DNA from: Candidatus Melainabacteria bacterium
GTDB taxonomy: Bacteria; Cyanobacteriota; Vampirovibrionia; Obscuribacterales; Obscuribacteraceae
Reading direction: 5' to 3'
Assembly: GCA_003151275.1 (NCBI GenBank)
Contig: PLXC01000065.1
Location: forward strand, 1-64,000
Length of the DNA: 64,000 nt
Of the stretch, positions 43,101 to 51,114 are shown one piece after another (within the stretch, counting starts at the first letter, position 1; every line of letters begins with the position of its first letter). Below the pieces are notes generated by a model. That model saw only the letters and a list, made by a program, of their open reading frames with translations, did no database searches and was not told the origin of the DNA. Position numbers and translations under genes: made by a program.

Positions 43101-45818
43101 ACTGCAGTGAAGGTTGAAGCCAGTGAAGTTGTGGCCACTCAAATCGCCCAACGTTCAACCCAACTTGTTTCCGAAACGACCCAACTTGCAGCCAAGTTCT
43201 CTGATAACGTCGCTGTTCAAGAGCTAAATACAGCGACCAGAGAATTCTCGCAAGCTTCAAGTGCAGTGGAAAAAGCTGACGCTTACGCTAGGGTCGAGAA
43301 AGCCGCTGCAGCTGTTAAGGATCTATCGCCGGAAGGCGCGCAGGTTGCACGCACCGTTGAATCACTGAGCGCGCCAGTTGAAACTGCTGCTCGTGCTCAA
43401 AGACTGGAAACTGCAGTTGTTCAAATCGATGAACGCGCTAGTAGCCTCACTGTCCAAACCAGGTCACTGGTTCAAGATCTAACCGTTGAGGGCAAAGTCC
43501 CAGCTACAGTTCGAGAGTTGGATAATGCCGCCGCACGCATGTCTGAAGCGACAAACGCCACCGAAAAAACCCAAGCTTTCCAAGCTTTGCAGAAATCCGC
43601 TACTGAAGTTGCTGCCGAATTTCCTGGTCAGACCACTCAGATCTCTAGGACTGTAGAGTCAATGGCCCCACACGTTGAGACGGCAGAACGACTGACGCAA
43701 GTTGAAAACGTCACTTCTAGAGTGGCCTATCAAGCCGATGATGTCGCGCAACAAGCTGCACTTCTGAAATCGAGCGCTGCTCTGAAAACAGAAACTGCGC
43801 TGACAGAATTGCAGACTAGCGCCAGTATGTTTAAGGCTGCCACAAGCACAGAGCGTGCAGAACAGTTGGCGCAGATGAACAAGAATTTGCGCTTAGTCGA
43901 AGCCGAAGTTGGTGAAGCTAAAGTGGCTGGATTACGCACTAGCGTTGCAAGATTGGAAAACGAAGCCGGCACGTTGGATCGCATTGCCGCTGTTGATAAA
44001 TCCACTGTGCAAGTGACGCAGCAATCGCAAGTCGTGTTGAAACAGGCTGCAGAACTTCAAGCAGGAACAACCAACGTTACCGTTCAAACGGCATTAAAGA
44101 ACATTCAACTAGGTGCCACCGAAACTGGTACCATCAACGCGATCAATCGCACCGAGCAGCTATCGCTGCGAGCCAACGATATCGCTGTCGTCGAACGCGA
44201 ATTGGGTACTGTCGCCGCCGGTAAGATCCGGACCGCCATCGCTGATCTCGACCGTTCCACTGCTGCAGCCAGAACCAATGCAGTCGAGCTGCTCGATTAT
44301 CAAGGCGCCAAGATTACTCAACAAGTTGGTTATTTGCAAGAAGGTGGCAGACTTGGCACCAATACTCAAGCTCTGCGCATAGACCAACTGCAGCATGATG
44401 TTGCAGTAATGAAGTCAATCGTACCTGCTGACTCCGTTGTTACTTCGCACCTTCTGAGATTGGAGCAACAAGTAAACGGTGTTGACTCGATCGCCAACAT
44501 TCTTGCTCATCCTGAAGTGGCTCGGGCCCCAGGTAGAGAGCTTCTCAAACTAGCTCAAAGTTCTGATGCAGCAACTGCAACCGCCGCCGCCGATCGACTG
44601 ATTCTTAAAGGTAATGTTGAAAAGCTTGCTGGAACACCTGTTGCTGGATTGATTTCAGAACGTCAACAATTCTGGAATACTCAAAAGCAGCTGTCCCAGC
44701 TAGAAGGTACTGTTAAGGCACAACTGTTCGAGTCAGGCAAACTGTTCGGATTGCCTTCGAGCGAACCGATCTTCAGAAAAACACTCAGTGACATCGCCTG
44801 GGCTACGGGCGGATTGCTTACCCTTGACGGAAGCATGGCTTACAACCTGAACAAGATAAGTGCCATGGCTCGAGACAATGTTCTAAGCGCAGAGGCTGCG
44901 GCGAAGGCTCGCGACCAAGATCAGCAACCAAAGAAAGATGCTGAGAGCAAACCTGTTGAGAGCAAATCAGAAACCAATAATTCCCAGACACAAGCTGCAC
45001 AATCGTCACAGCCAGCGGCTGCCGGTCAGAACAGCAACGCGATTGCTAACGTTCAAGCGAAAGCAAGTGATGCACAAAGCGGCGACAACAACTATGTGCG
45101 CACAGCACAGCAAGCCACTTTCAAGAACGATGCTACAGAGGTGAAGATGTCGCCGGTGGCAGCAGTCTATGGAACTCCTAAATTCCTTGCTTCCGAAGAG
45201 ACGAACAATATCCCAGCAGGCAGCTTCCCTACAGCTGGTGCAAGCTGGTGGTGGAAACAACAACATGGTGGCAGTCCGTGGGGCTTCCAGCGTGGACCTG
45301 GTGTGGTCGCGGCCCAAGAGGTTGTGAAGCAAAACGTGCAAATCACTCCTCGCGCTCGTGGCATTGCTGCAACTCCTGAAGCAGATTTGACCAAGATTGC
45401 CCAAGTGCGCTTCCCAATCCCGCGCGTCATGGACATCTCCAACCAAGCGATGCTGCTCAACAGTCCTAACCAATTCTCTTCTCGTGCAGGCCGAAATGGT
45501 TCTGGTATCGGCAGTGGTGGACCAGGAGCAAGAAGCTGGACGACAGTTGATTGGAGTCAAATTGGCGCGCACCGCCTGTCATCATCGGAAGGCGGCAAGG
45601 CTGCCCATGACTTGAGCAAACTGGAGAAGGATGAAGAGTCGGGCATGGATGCACCTGGCAATGGTGCTGTGACAGCACAAAATATGCTTGGTGGACCAAA
45701 TGGCACCCACGATCCAAGCAATGTTGATCCAAGCAACGATCCAAACGTGGTGGTTGCTACCAACAACAAGCAAAAGCAACAAGGTCAAGACGACGAGAGT
45801 TTAGTCGCTCGAATTTAG
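40200..45818 (+). CDS. Giant 1872-residue helical repeat protein, unknown function
   Basis: The product has a Gly/Ala-rich N-terminal domain (about 50-190, with FVTGFGKQAVGTLDAVFGVDN and GDMAGQATFIIGSLFVGG) and a spacer of degenerate 'TLGETGT' and 'AGRIAETLTGR' segments. A long array of helical repeats spans about 420-1435. Their core reads QELxxATKQLTxATTAAEKAQAFxAVE, then SAKVIADIPAESGAALRTSVEALRAPVQTA. A Gln/Ser/Asn-rich linker (about 1570-1620) and a Gly/Pro/Asn-rich C-terminus complete it. There is no signal peptide, clear membrane span or enzyme motif. Central units are 92 residues long and nearly identical, so recent internal duplication is likely. I cannot assign a function; a long coiled scaffold, surface or effector protein are all possible. 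Confidence 0.85.
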   Translation: MTSSWNNFSIGKLDPKESTTPAAPVLGTTLNLASLAPHDSTPVAPKPANGGGNILDAGSGFVTGFGKQAVGTLDAVFGVDNVLLKKNIAAGGSGSTAEGMGWMPAAGKLIHGVSSTVSLAYNNPDAILKIPGQLANTWNNGDWATKGDMAGQATFIIGSLFVGGTGAAKASRVAGDLREASVVTKGVSTLGETGTTARALETTVNGLKAGTNVLGDVGTLGRTTTALTDGANLAKDANLIARTGAVDQTVAANLIKTGSFSERVLPLASEGSTKFLIQGETAGSVGLGEISLPNRLLGLQSTEGGAGVVSKFLSRFKPATEFEPTLATTVKGVIPKLGETGTAELITGKVAGATNDLTGAGRIAETLTGRTATEAERLTGLGRVTETVAPGVGKVTESVAPQVLRTEHAVQTVDTLAPHIDQFAQQANILKTTGNVAHTETFAELETGLAKFKAAGTTADRLENLGQLNRTVSVLEQQGVDAAALRGSLTRLQAETQTAERLSQMRTVTADIAEHSTSLTSQTAELTAKFGTKPSIQELELATKQLTQATTAAEKAQAFTAVERASAKVIADIPAESGAALRTSVEALRAPVQTATKIETAAQIADHTATLSTQTAELTAKFGTKPSIQELELATKQLTQATTAAEKAQAFTAVERASAKVIADIPAESGAALRTSVEALKAPVQTAVKIETAAQIADRTATLSTQTAELTATFGTRPAVQELGAATKQLTEATTAAERAQAFSAVEKASAKVIADLPAESGAALRTTVESLRAPVQIAAKSEAADLVVTQIADRSAALTKQVTELTTSSATPAVRELNAATKQLTEATTATERAQAFAAVEKASAKVMTEVPAETGAALRTTVDALRTPIQAAARSEVADLAATQIADRASTLTSQTAELATKYGTNASVQELTTATKQLTEATTAAEKAQAFAAVDRAAAKVATDIPEAGAAIRQTVESLRVPVQTAVKVEASEVVATQIAQRSTQLVSETTQLAAKFSDNVAVQELNTATREFSQASSAVEKADAYARVEKAAAAVKDLSPEGAQVARTVESLSAPVETAARAQRLETAVVQIDERASSLTVQTRSLVQDLTVEGKVPATVRELDNAAARMSEATNATEKTQAFQALQKSATEVAAEFPGQTTQISRTVESMAPHVETAERLTQVENVTSRVAYQADDVAQQAALLKSSAALKTETALTELQTSASMFKAATSTERAEQLAQMNKNLRLVEAEVGEAKVAGLRTSVARLENEAGTLDRIAAVDKSTVQVTQQSQVVLKQAAELQAGTTNVTVQTALKNIQLGATETGTINAINRTEQLSLRANDIAVVERELGTVAAGKIRTAIADLDRSTAAARTNAVELLDYQGAKITQQVGYLQEGGRLGTNTQALRIDQLQHDVAVMKSIVPADSVVTSHLLRLEQQVNGVDSIANILAHPEVARAPGRELLKLAQSSDAATATAAADRLILKGNVEKLAGTPVAGLISERQQFWNTQKQLSQLEGTVKAQLFESGKLFGLPSSEPIFRKTLSDIAWATGGLLTLDGSMAYNLNKISAMARDNVLSAEAAAKARDQDQQPKKDAESKPVESKSETNNSQTQAAQSSQPAAAGQNSNAIANVQAKASDAQSGDNNYVRTAQQATFKNDATEVKMSPVAAVYGTPKFLASEETNNIPAGSFPTAGASWWWKQQHGGSPWGFQRGPGVVAAQEVVKQNVQITPRARGIAATPEADLTKIAQVRFPIPRVMDISNQAMLLNSPNQFSSRAGRNGSGIGSGGPGARSWTTVDWSQIGAHRLSSSEGGKAAHDLSKLEKDEESGMDAPGNGAVTAQNMLGGPNGTHDPSNVDPSNDPNVVVATNNKQKQQGQDDESLVARI
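41740..43430 (+). repeat. Six tandem 276-288 bp units inside the giant gene
   Basis: Aligned on the ATKQLT codons, unit spacing is 276, 276, 285, 288 and 285 bases (anchors at 41826, 42102, 42378, 42663, 42951 and 43236). The first two units share long identical stretches at the DNA level. Later units are more diverged and carry three or four extra codons. Divergent versions continue on both sides, for roughly ten or eleven units in all. Confidence 0.9.
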
Positions 45819-45834
45819 TGGAGCGTCAATTTAT

Positions 45835-45913
45835 GAAATGGAGCGCGGCTATTTTAGCCGCCCATAGCGATCTCGCTGCGATTTTAGGGCGGGACTGCAG
45901 TCCCGCGCTCCAT
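45835..45913. repeat. Three-hairpin inverted-repeat element
   Basis: An outer 11-bp perfect inverted repeat, ATGGAGCGCGG (45838-45848) with CCGCGCTCCAT (45903-45913), encloses three hairpins: GCGGCTA/TAGCCGC (45845-45861), AGCGA/TCGCT (45866-45877) and the 18-base palindrome GCGGGACTGCAGTCCCGC (45889-45906). It lies between convergent genes and shares the 14-mer GAAATGGAGCGCGG with 23294-23307. Confidence 0.85.
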
Positions 45914-45930
45914 CTCCATGAAGACGATAT

Positions 45931-47199
45931 TTATGCGACGTAGCGCTTCATTGCTAATACGGTGTTGTGTCCACCGAATCCTAGAGCTTCAACAAGTGCG
46001 TGATCGACTTTGGCATCTCTGTAGACATTTGGAATGTAGTCCAGATCGCATTTTGGATCGGGGCTATCCAAGTTAATTGTTGGATGCAGGCGCTGGTGAT
46101 AGAGCGAAAGCGCTGTGGCAGCCGCTCCGATTGCTCCGGCGCCGCCTAGCAAATGACCAACCATAGACTTCGTGCTTGAGATTGCCAATTTGTAAGCGTG
46201 GTCGCCGAACACTGTTTTGATTGCCAGCGTCTCACGCTCGTCATTGAGCGGCGTCGAGGTGCCATGAGCATTTATATAGTCAATGTCAGTGGGACTTATT
46301 TGAGCATCGCGCAGAGCCTCTCTGATCGCTCTGGCAGCGCCATCACCTGTCTCTTCCGGAGCGACGATGTGTGTTGCATCGCAGGTCGCTCCACCACCAA
46401 TAATTTCTGCGTAAATAGGAGCGTTTCGTCTGAGAGCGTGCTCAAGTTCTTCGAGGATCAGGATCACCGAACCTTCTCCGATTACAAATCCATCTCTGTC
46501 CCGGGAAAACGGGCGGCTGGCTTGTTGAGGAGAGTCATTTCGACGCGACAGAGCCATCATGTTGTTGAATGACGCTACTGTGAATCCGTTCAGACAGGCC
46601 TCGCTGCCACCTGAAATCATTACATCTGCGCGATTATCTTTTATGTACATAAAAGCGTCGAACAATGAGTCCAAGCCACTCGCGCAAGCAGTAGCATCGC
46701 TCTTAGCGCGGCCTTTGGCACCATGGGCGATGGCAACTTGGCCTGATGGAGCGTTTGGCATCAACTTGATAATGGAACGAATGCCGATCTTTTTAGGACC
46801 ACCTTGCATCAATTTGATGTGCTCTTCGGTAGTCGTAATCAGCCCGCCAACGCCTGTGCCGATAAACGTGCCGACTCTTTCTGCATTCGTGTCTCGAATG
46901 TTCAAGTTCGCATCTTCCAAAGCGAGTTTGGCGGCGGCCATACTGAACAGAGTTACTCTGTCCATCTCTTTGAGCATTGACCCCACTTTTCGAGCGTCGG
47001 AGTAATAGTCTTGAACGTTGAAACCTTTGACTTCGGCGGCAATTCTAACCGTCAAGCCGATGGCATCAGCATCGAAATGCGTTATGTAGGAGACTCCACT
47101 GTCGCCTCGAAGCAACGCTTTCCACAAATCTTCTCGACCCGATCCGATAGGAGTCACAGCTCCTATGCCGGTCACGACAACTCTTCGGCTGCTAGTCAT
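45931..47199 (-). CDS. fabF: Beta-ketoacyl-ACP synthase II
   Basis: This condensing enzyme has the full Cys-His-His triad: Cys172 in ATACASGLDSL, His in NAHGTSTPLNDERET, and His in STKSMVGHLLGGAGAIG. VVVTGIGAVTPIG and GFGGHNTVLAMKRY are the usual ends, and length (422) is normal. FabF elongates acyl-ACP in fatty acid synthesis. The usual upstream partner acpP is absent; 325 gene-free bases precede the ATG. Related synthases in secondary pathways look similar, but the sequence is closest in pattern to FabF. Confidence 0.94.
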   Translation of the reverse strand: MTSSRRVVVTGIGAVTPIGSGREDLWKALLRGDSGVSYITHFDADAIGLTVRIAAEVKGFNVQDYYSDARKVGSMLKEMDRVTLFSMAAAKLALEDANLNIRDTNAERVGTFIGTGVGGLITTTEEHIKLMQGGPKKIGIRSIIKLMPNAPSGQVAIAHGAKGRAKSDATACASGLDSLFDAFMYIKDNRADVMISGGSEACLNGFTVASFNNMMALSRRNDSPQQASRPFSRDRDGFVIGEGSVILILEELEHALRRNAPIYAEIIGGGATCDATHIVAPEETGDGAARAIREALRDAQISPTDIDYINAHGTSTPLNDERETLAIKTVFGDHAYKLAISSTKSMVGHLLGGAGAIGAAATALSLYHQRLHPTINLDSPDPKCDLDYIPNVYRDAKVDHALVEALGFGGHNTVLAMKRYVA

Positions 47200-47524
47200 T
47201 TAAAATCTCACATGGGCGAACAGTAAATTGCCTGCTTGGAAAAGCCGCCCCATTTTTCCTTTCAAGGCAGCGCCTCGAAAGCAATGGACATTCTAACCTG
47301 TTATCACTATCAATAATCAGCATGAAAACGCCAAGGTGATAATAAATCAATCGGACTCATCGCTAAAGACTTAGTCCGCATATGCCTTTTCGCGATTCAA
47401 AGAGCGTTCGTGATGACACGGATCTTCTGTTTACAATTGTGCGCCATAGGTTACAACCTTGTCTGTTTGGGGATGATACGGTCGCGAATCGGGAATTATT
47501 GCGACCAGTCGCAATATTATTGCC
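47200..47524. other. 325-base intergenic stretch upstream of fabF
   Basis: No gene is supported here. A widely spaced inverted repeat, TTATCAC (47301-47307) with GTGATAA (47336-47342), lies about 100 bases upstream of fabF and could be an operator. The stretch also includes the terminator-like hairpin at 47497-47516. Confidence 0.45.
47497..47516 (-). terminator. Hairpin after the YgjP-like gene
   Basis: TATTGCGAC (47497-47505) and GTCGCAATA (47508-47516) pair over nine bases just after the TGA at 47525. No T-run follows, so it is only a candidate terminator or mRNA-end stabiliser. Confidence 0.5.
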
Positions 47525-48181
47525 TCAATACTCGTCAGTTTCTGAGCCACCATTAATGGTGCCAGGCGCCGATTCGTCCCATAAACTAAATTCGTCTTCC
47601 ATGCATTCGTAGCTCTCATCAGCGTCTTCATCTGTTGAGAATTCCGTATCGTCAGTGCTGAGCAGCAACGATTTGACCGTTTTTTGATTCATTAATCGAG
47701 CGCCTAAAATCTTTGCCGAGTCCTCTAACCGCCCACTGATTGGGTTTTTTAACAACTCATTGACTCGTTTTTGCTGGTCTTCCTGAACATTTTTTCTGAA
47801 CGCTAACTCGAGCGACCGGCCGACTTGGCGGTAGTTGGGTTCAAATCGCTCGATATGGGCCCAAAAGTTTTTATTGTGACTGTGTTCTTTGACATGCGCT
47901 AGCTCGTGGAGAACGAGATACCGTCTACCTCTCTCCGGGACATCCTCGACCGCAAAGCGAGAGAAAGTAATTATTCGACTGCGTAAGTTTATCTGAGCCA
48001 ATCGACTATATTTTGCCGAGCCGATTCTGACTCCACCTATGGTGACCCCAAACGTGGCATCGTTTAGGCGTTTCACATATCCAACCATAAATGCTTGGTA
48101 CATCTCGAGCACAGCTCTGTCACTAATTACTGTATGTTGATCGCTGCTGAAATCGACTTGTTTGATGCTCTTTTTTGACAT
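47525..48181 (-). CDS. YgjP/SprT-like zinc metallopeptidase
   Basis: The zinc-binding motif HELAHVKEHSHNKNFW in RRYLVLHELAHVKEHSHNKNFWAHIERFEPNYR is diagnostic of the YgjP-like (DUF45) family related to WSS1/SprT proteases. The N-terminal beta part (FGVTIGGVRIGSAKYSRLAQINLRSRIITFSRFAVEDVP) also fits. A C-terminal extension of about 80 residues is very acidic (STDEDADESYECMEDEFSLWDES). I use ATG 48181; a TTG at 48244 would add 21 residues that lack conservation features. It is divergent from cobU. Confidence 0.83.
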   Translation of the reverse strand: MSKKSIKQVDFSSDQHTVISDRAVLEMYQAFMVGYVKRLNDATFGVTIGGVRIGSAKYSRLAQINLRSRIITFSRFAVEDVPERGRRYLVLHELAHVKEHSHNKNFWAHIERFEPNYRQVGRSLELAFRKNVQEDQQKRVNELLKNPISGRLEDSAKILGARLMNQKTVKSLLLSTDDTEFSTDEDADESYECMEDEFSLWDESAPGTINGGSETDEY

Positions 48182-48264
48182 ATTCTGAATTAAAAAGGCT
48201 CTCGGCTCATCCAATAGGATAGGCTGTTCATGTAGCTTAAGCAAGGTTCTGGGGTGATAAAAAA

Positions 48265-48852
48265 TTGTCTACTGTGTTTCCAATCGGCGATGTCAAGAAT
48301 TTAACGCTCATCACAGGCGGTGCTCGTTCGGGAAAGTCTGCCTTTGCAGAATCTCTAGCAAATCGCATCGGTGGGCAGGTTCTGTACATAGCGACGATGG
48401 AAGAAATTGTTGACGACAAAGAAGCTGTCGAAAGAATTAAGAGGCACCGTGAGCGTCGCCCGCTCTCTTGGAAAACTGTTGAAGTGCCGTTTGACGTCCA
48501 TGAGGAAATCTTGAAAATACCCAAAGGCACCACAGTCTGTTTAGTCGACTGTCTTTCTTTATATGTATCGAATATGCTTTTGGCGTTGAACGAAAAATCA
48601 GAGTCGGCAGAAGATCTAGAGGATCCAATTCAAGATGCCGCAGCCAAGTTACTCGCCGCGATCAAACATCACACAGAAATCAATTTTATCGTGGTCACCA
48701 ACGAAGTGGGCTGGGGGATCGTGCCTGAACATCAGCTCGCTCGCTCTTATCGCGATTTACTCGGTGTTGTGAATCAACAGTTCGCTCAATCCGCAAATGA
48801 GGTCTGGCTTAGCTGTGCTGGCTTGCAGATCAAGTTGAAGCCGCAATCTTAA
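48265..48852 (+). CDS. cobU: Adenosylcobinamide kinase / cobinamide-phosphate guanylyltransferase
   Basis: The P-loop GGARSGKSAFAE, the CobU-specific RIKRHRERRPLSWKTVEVP with the guanylylated His region, VDCLSLYVSNML and VTNEVGWGIVPEHQLARSYRDLLGVVNQQFA are all present. Length (195) is normal. CobU phosphorylates adenosylcobinamide and then adds GMP, a late step of cobalamin assembly or salvage. No other cobalamin gene is in the window and no cobalamin riboswitch is seen upstream. The start is TTG 48265 with GGGGTGAT upstream. Confidence 0.93.
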   Translation: MSTVFPIGDVKNLTLITGGARSGKSAFAESLANRIGGQVLYIATMEEIVDDKEAVERIKRHRERRPLSWKTVEVPFDVHEEILKIPKGTTVCLVDCLSLYVSNMLLALNEKSESAEDLEDPIQDAAAKLLAAIKHHTEINFIVVTNEVGWGIVPEHQLARSYRDLLGVVNQQFAQSANEVWLSCAGLQIKLKPQS

Positions 48853-48866
48853 AGATTTTTGAACCA

Positions 48867-49904
48867 TCAGTGGGAGTGCCACGGACCATTGGCGAATATG
48901 GTCGTTATGAGAGGATCTTTTATATCGCTTGCGGGTGGTTTACCCATGGCAATCTGCTCGTACAACTGCTTTCGATCCGACTCGTTCGCTGACAACCACA
49001 TCACCTTAAACTTCGACCAGGACAAGGAAAAGTTTGACATCGCTTTCTTGTCCTTTTCTGTTGGTGCTTCAGTGTATTTTCGAGCAATAACCGAAGCAAA
49101 CACAGTGCGGTTGTCGACCGCGTCTACTGATTTGCCGGGGTGAGCTTGTTCGTACATGAAGCAGGCCATATCTCCATACGCATCTACCGAATCTTCAGTC
49201 AGCGGAGGATCGCCTGGCACGGCTATTCTCTCTGGGCCCAGGAGTTCACTTAAGATAGTCGAGTCGTCTTCAGTGACGATTTTTGATTTGGTGACGAAGC
49301 GCAGAAGTGCCCTGAAGAATGCGGCGAATGCTGCCTTCTGATCTTCATTTGTTTTGATTCGACCTCGTACTTCCGGCCAGAATTCACTAATTTGCGAGAC
49401 CTCAGCGCCTCTGGGAGTGGTCAGTTTGTGTGTCAAAGCCACTTTGTAGCGCTCTTTTTGGTCCGCAGTCACTTGCTCCTTGGAGACTAATTCGTACAGT
49501 TCAATCCAATCTTCAACAGCCGGAGTGCCTTTGCCTGAGCCGGCAGCAGGCTTAGATTTCGCCGTGGATGGGGAGTGAGCAGTGGCCTTTGTTTGAGGAT
49601 GAGAAGAAGGTGCTGCCTTTGTTAGCGAACGAGCGGGAGGTGCTACAGCTGCCGTGGCTGGGGCGGTCTGTGGCGAGGGAGTGCGCGCAAATGGATTGGC
49701 CGGATTTCCTGTTCTTGGTTGCAATGATTTCGCCGGTGATGCTTTTAATTCCGCTGGTTTTTTGCTGTCGTCGTATCCCCAATCGGCTGCCAACGAACTC
49801 GTCGGCATTATTGTCACTAGTGCAGCCAACAGCGAGGATAGTTTCGTCTTGAAGTCCAAAATCAAAATCTCTTCCCGCTGACGAACAGACCTGCCCTTAT
49901 CCAT
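48867..49904 (-). CDS. Exported protein with Pro/Ala-rich linker, unknown function
   Basis: The N-terminus has a hydrophobic signal segment after a basic stretch (LSSLLAALVTIMPTSSLAADWG, about 22-43). A 100-residue Pro/Ala/Ser/Thr-rich low-complexity linker follows, then a helical domain of about 200 residues (VEDWIELYELVSKEQVTADQKERYKVALTHKL onward). I recognise no family. The linker suggests the helical domain is held away from the membrane or cell wall. I use ATG 49904; a TTG at 49922 would add six residues. Confidence 0.7.
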   Translation of the reverse strand: MDKGRSVRQREEILILDFKTKLSSLLAALVTIMPTSSLAADWGYDDSKKPAELKASPAKSLQPRTGNPANPFARTPSPQTAPATAAVAPPARSLTKAAPSSHPQTKATAHSPSTAKSKPAAGSGKGTPAVEDWIELYELVSKEQVTADQKERYKVALTHKLTTPRGAEVSQISEFWPEVRGRIKTNEDQKAAFAAFFRALLRFVTKSKIVTEDDSTILSELLGPERIAVPGDPPLTEDSVDAYGDMACFMYEQAHPGKSVDAVDNRTVFASVIARKYTEAPTEKDKKAMSNFSLSWSKFKVMWLSANESDRKQLYEQIAMGKPPASDIKDPLITTIFANGPWHSH

Positions 49905-50111
49905 TACGTTTCTTACCACCAAATTTTTGCAAAATTGCGCAACAAACCGTGACGCTCGTTATTGAGTACCAGCCATCATTCTACCCTCCCAACGCTTTGC
50001 CGCGCCCAACCATTAGACCGACGGGCGTGAAATCTTGGCAAGTCTATGGTAATATCGGCGAAGAAGCTCATGATATCTAGCTTCTTGGGCGCCAAAGGAG
50101 GAATTCGACAG

Positions 50112-50702
50112 ATGGCCAAAATGCAGCTGAGATACTTTCCAGATGAGATTCTCAAACAAAAGGCCAAGAAGATCAGCATCTTCGATTCGTCCACCCGCAA
50201 GCTAGCCCAGGACATGTTGGATACGATGTATGACAACGATGGTGTGGGCTTAGCAGCACCGCAAGTGGGCGTGTCCAAGCGTTTGATGGTAATAGATGTC
50301 GCCGGTGAAGACGATCCGCGCAAGCCAATCGTCTTTATCAATCCAGTCATCGTCCACAAAGAGGGTGACCTTGTGGGGTTGGAAGGCTGCTTGAGTTTTC
50401 CTGGCGTTTATTTCGAAGTGAAACGGGCTAATAAAATTGTCGTTCGATATCAGAACGTTCAGGGACGTGATCAAAAACTGGAGGCTGAGGGAAACCTGCT
50501 ATGTAGAGCCATCCAGCACGAGATCGACCATCTCGATGGTGAGTTGTTTATCGACAAAGCGGTCAATAAATTAGTCGTTGACCTTGAGATGACCAAGCAC
50601 GGATTTGCCGATGGTGACGTTGCCGATTTGCAAGATAAAGTCGCTGCAAGCACTGTGCACACGCTGTCTACTAAACAATCGCAACAACCAGTAATCGGGT
50701 AG
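50112..50702 (+). CDS. def: Peptide deformylase
   Basis: All three deformylase motifs are clear: GVGLAAPQVGV (motif 1), EGCLSFPG (motif 2, with the metal-binding Cys) and QHEIDHLDGELFID (motif 3, HExxH). It removes the formyl group from nascent protein N-termini. AAAGGAGG (50094-50101) lies before ATG 50112, which is much better than the upstream frame start at 50046. A C-terminal tail of about 30 residues extends past the catalytic core. The small gene at 50707 follows after four bases. Confidence 0.95.
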   Translation: MAKMQLRYFPDEILKQKAKKISIFDSSTRKLAQDMLDTMYDNDGVGLAAPQVGVSKRLMVIDVAGEDDPRKPIVFINPVIVHKEGDLVGLEGCLSFPGVYFEVKRANKIVVRYQNVQGRDQKLEAEGNLLCRAIQHEIDHLDGELFIDKAVNKLVVDLEMTKHGFADGDVADLQDKVAASTVHTLSTKQSQQPVIG

Positions 50703-50706
50703 GGCC

Positions 50707-51060
50707 GTGAGCAGCGAGAAAAGTCGAAAAGCCTTCATGCCATTTCCCTACAATGGAGGTGACACAGCTTCTGGTCTGGCGCACATGGCTCTCGGACTGC
50801 AGCGCAAAATTCAAAATCAAGACCGAATGTTGCATGCCACGCCTTATCTTAGTCAGGGATGGCATGGAGTGTCGGTGTCGGAAGTGCCGGAAAGATCCTG
50901 TCATGTCTGTGGCTTTGCGCTTATCAGCCTGACCTTTCCGAATGGATGGGTGCTTGAGACATGTTCCGCTCATGAGATTGAGGCTGCCATTAAAAACGGC
51001 AGTCTGGTTAACTTTATGAGCGATTTAGGCAACCAACACTCGTATAATCGAAATGATTAA
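50707..51060 (+). CDS. Small protein with Cys/His cluster, unknown function
   Basis: The 117-residue product begins at GTG 50707, four bases after the def stop, so the genes are likely co-transcribed. Its middle has ERSCHVCGFALISLTFPNGWVLETCSAHE, with three cysteines and two histidines that could bind one zinc. I cannot assign a family. The deformylase-adjacent position suggests nothing specific. Confidence 0.62.
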   Translation: MSSEKSRKAFMPFPYNGGDTASGLAHMALGLQRKIQNQDRMLHATPYLSQGWHGVSVSEVPERSCHVCGFALISLTFPNGWVLETCSAHEIEAAIKNGSLVNFMSDLGNQHSYNRND

Positions 51061-51114
51061 CGTTCTAAAGCGATAAATTTGCAACAGCCTACCGATTGAA
51101 CTTATACTGCCACA

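Noticed and set aside
41740..43430. Regularly spaced repeats suggestive of a CRISPR or satellite array
   Set aside because: The period is 276-288 bases, the units are coding and in frame, and there are no short repeats with unique spacers.
48182..48264. Cobalamin riboswitch upstream of cobU
   Set aside because: The gap to the divergent gene is under 90 bases and lacks the B12-box sequence; a riboswitch of about 200 bases cannot fit.
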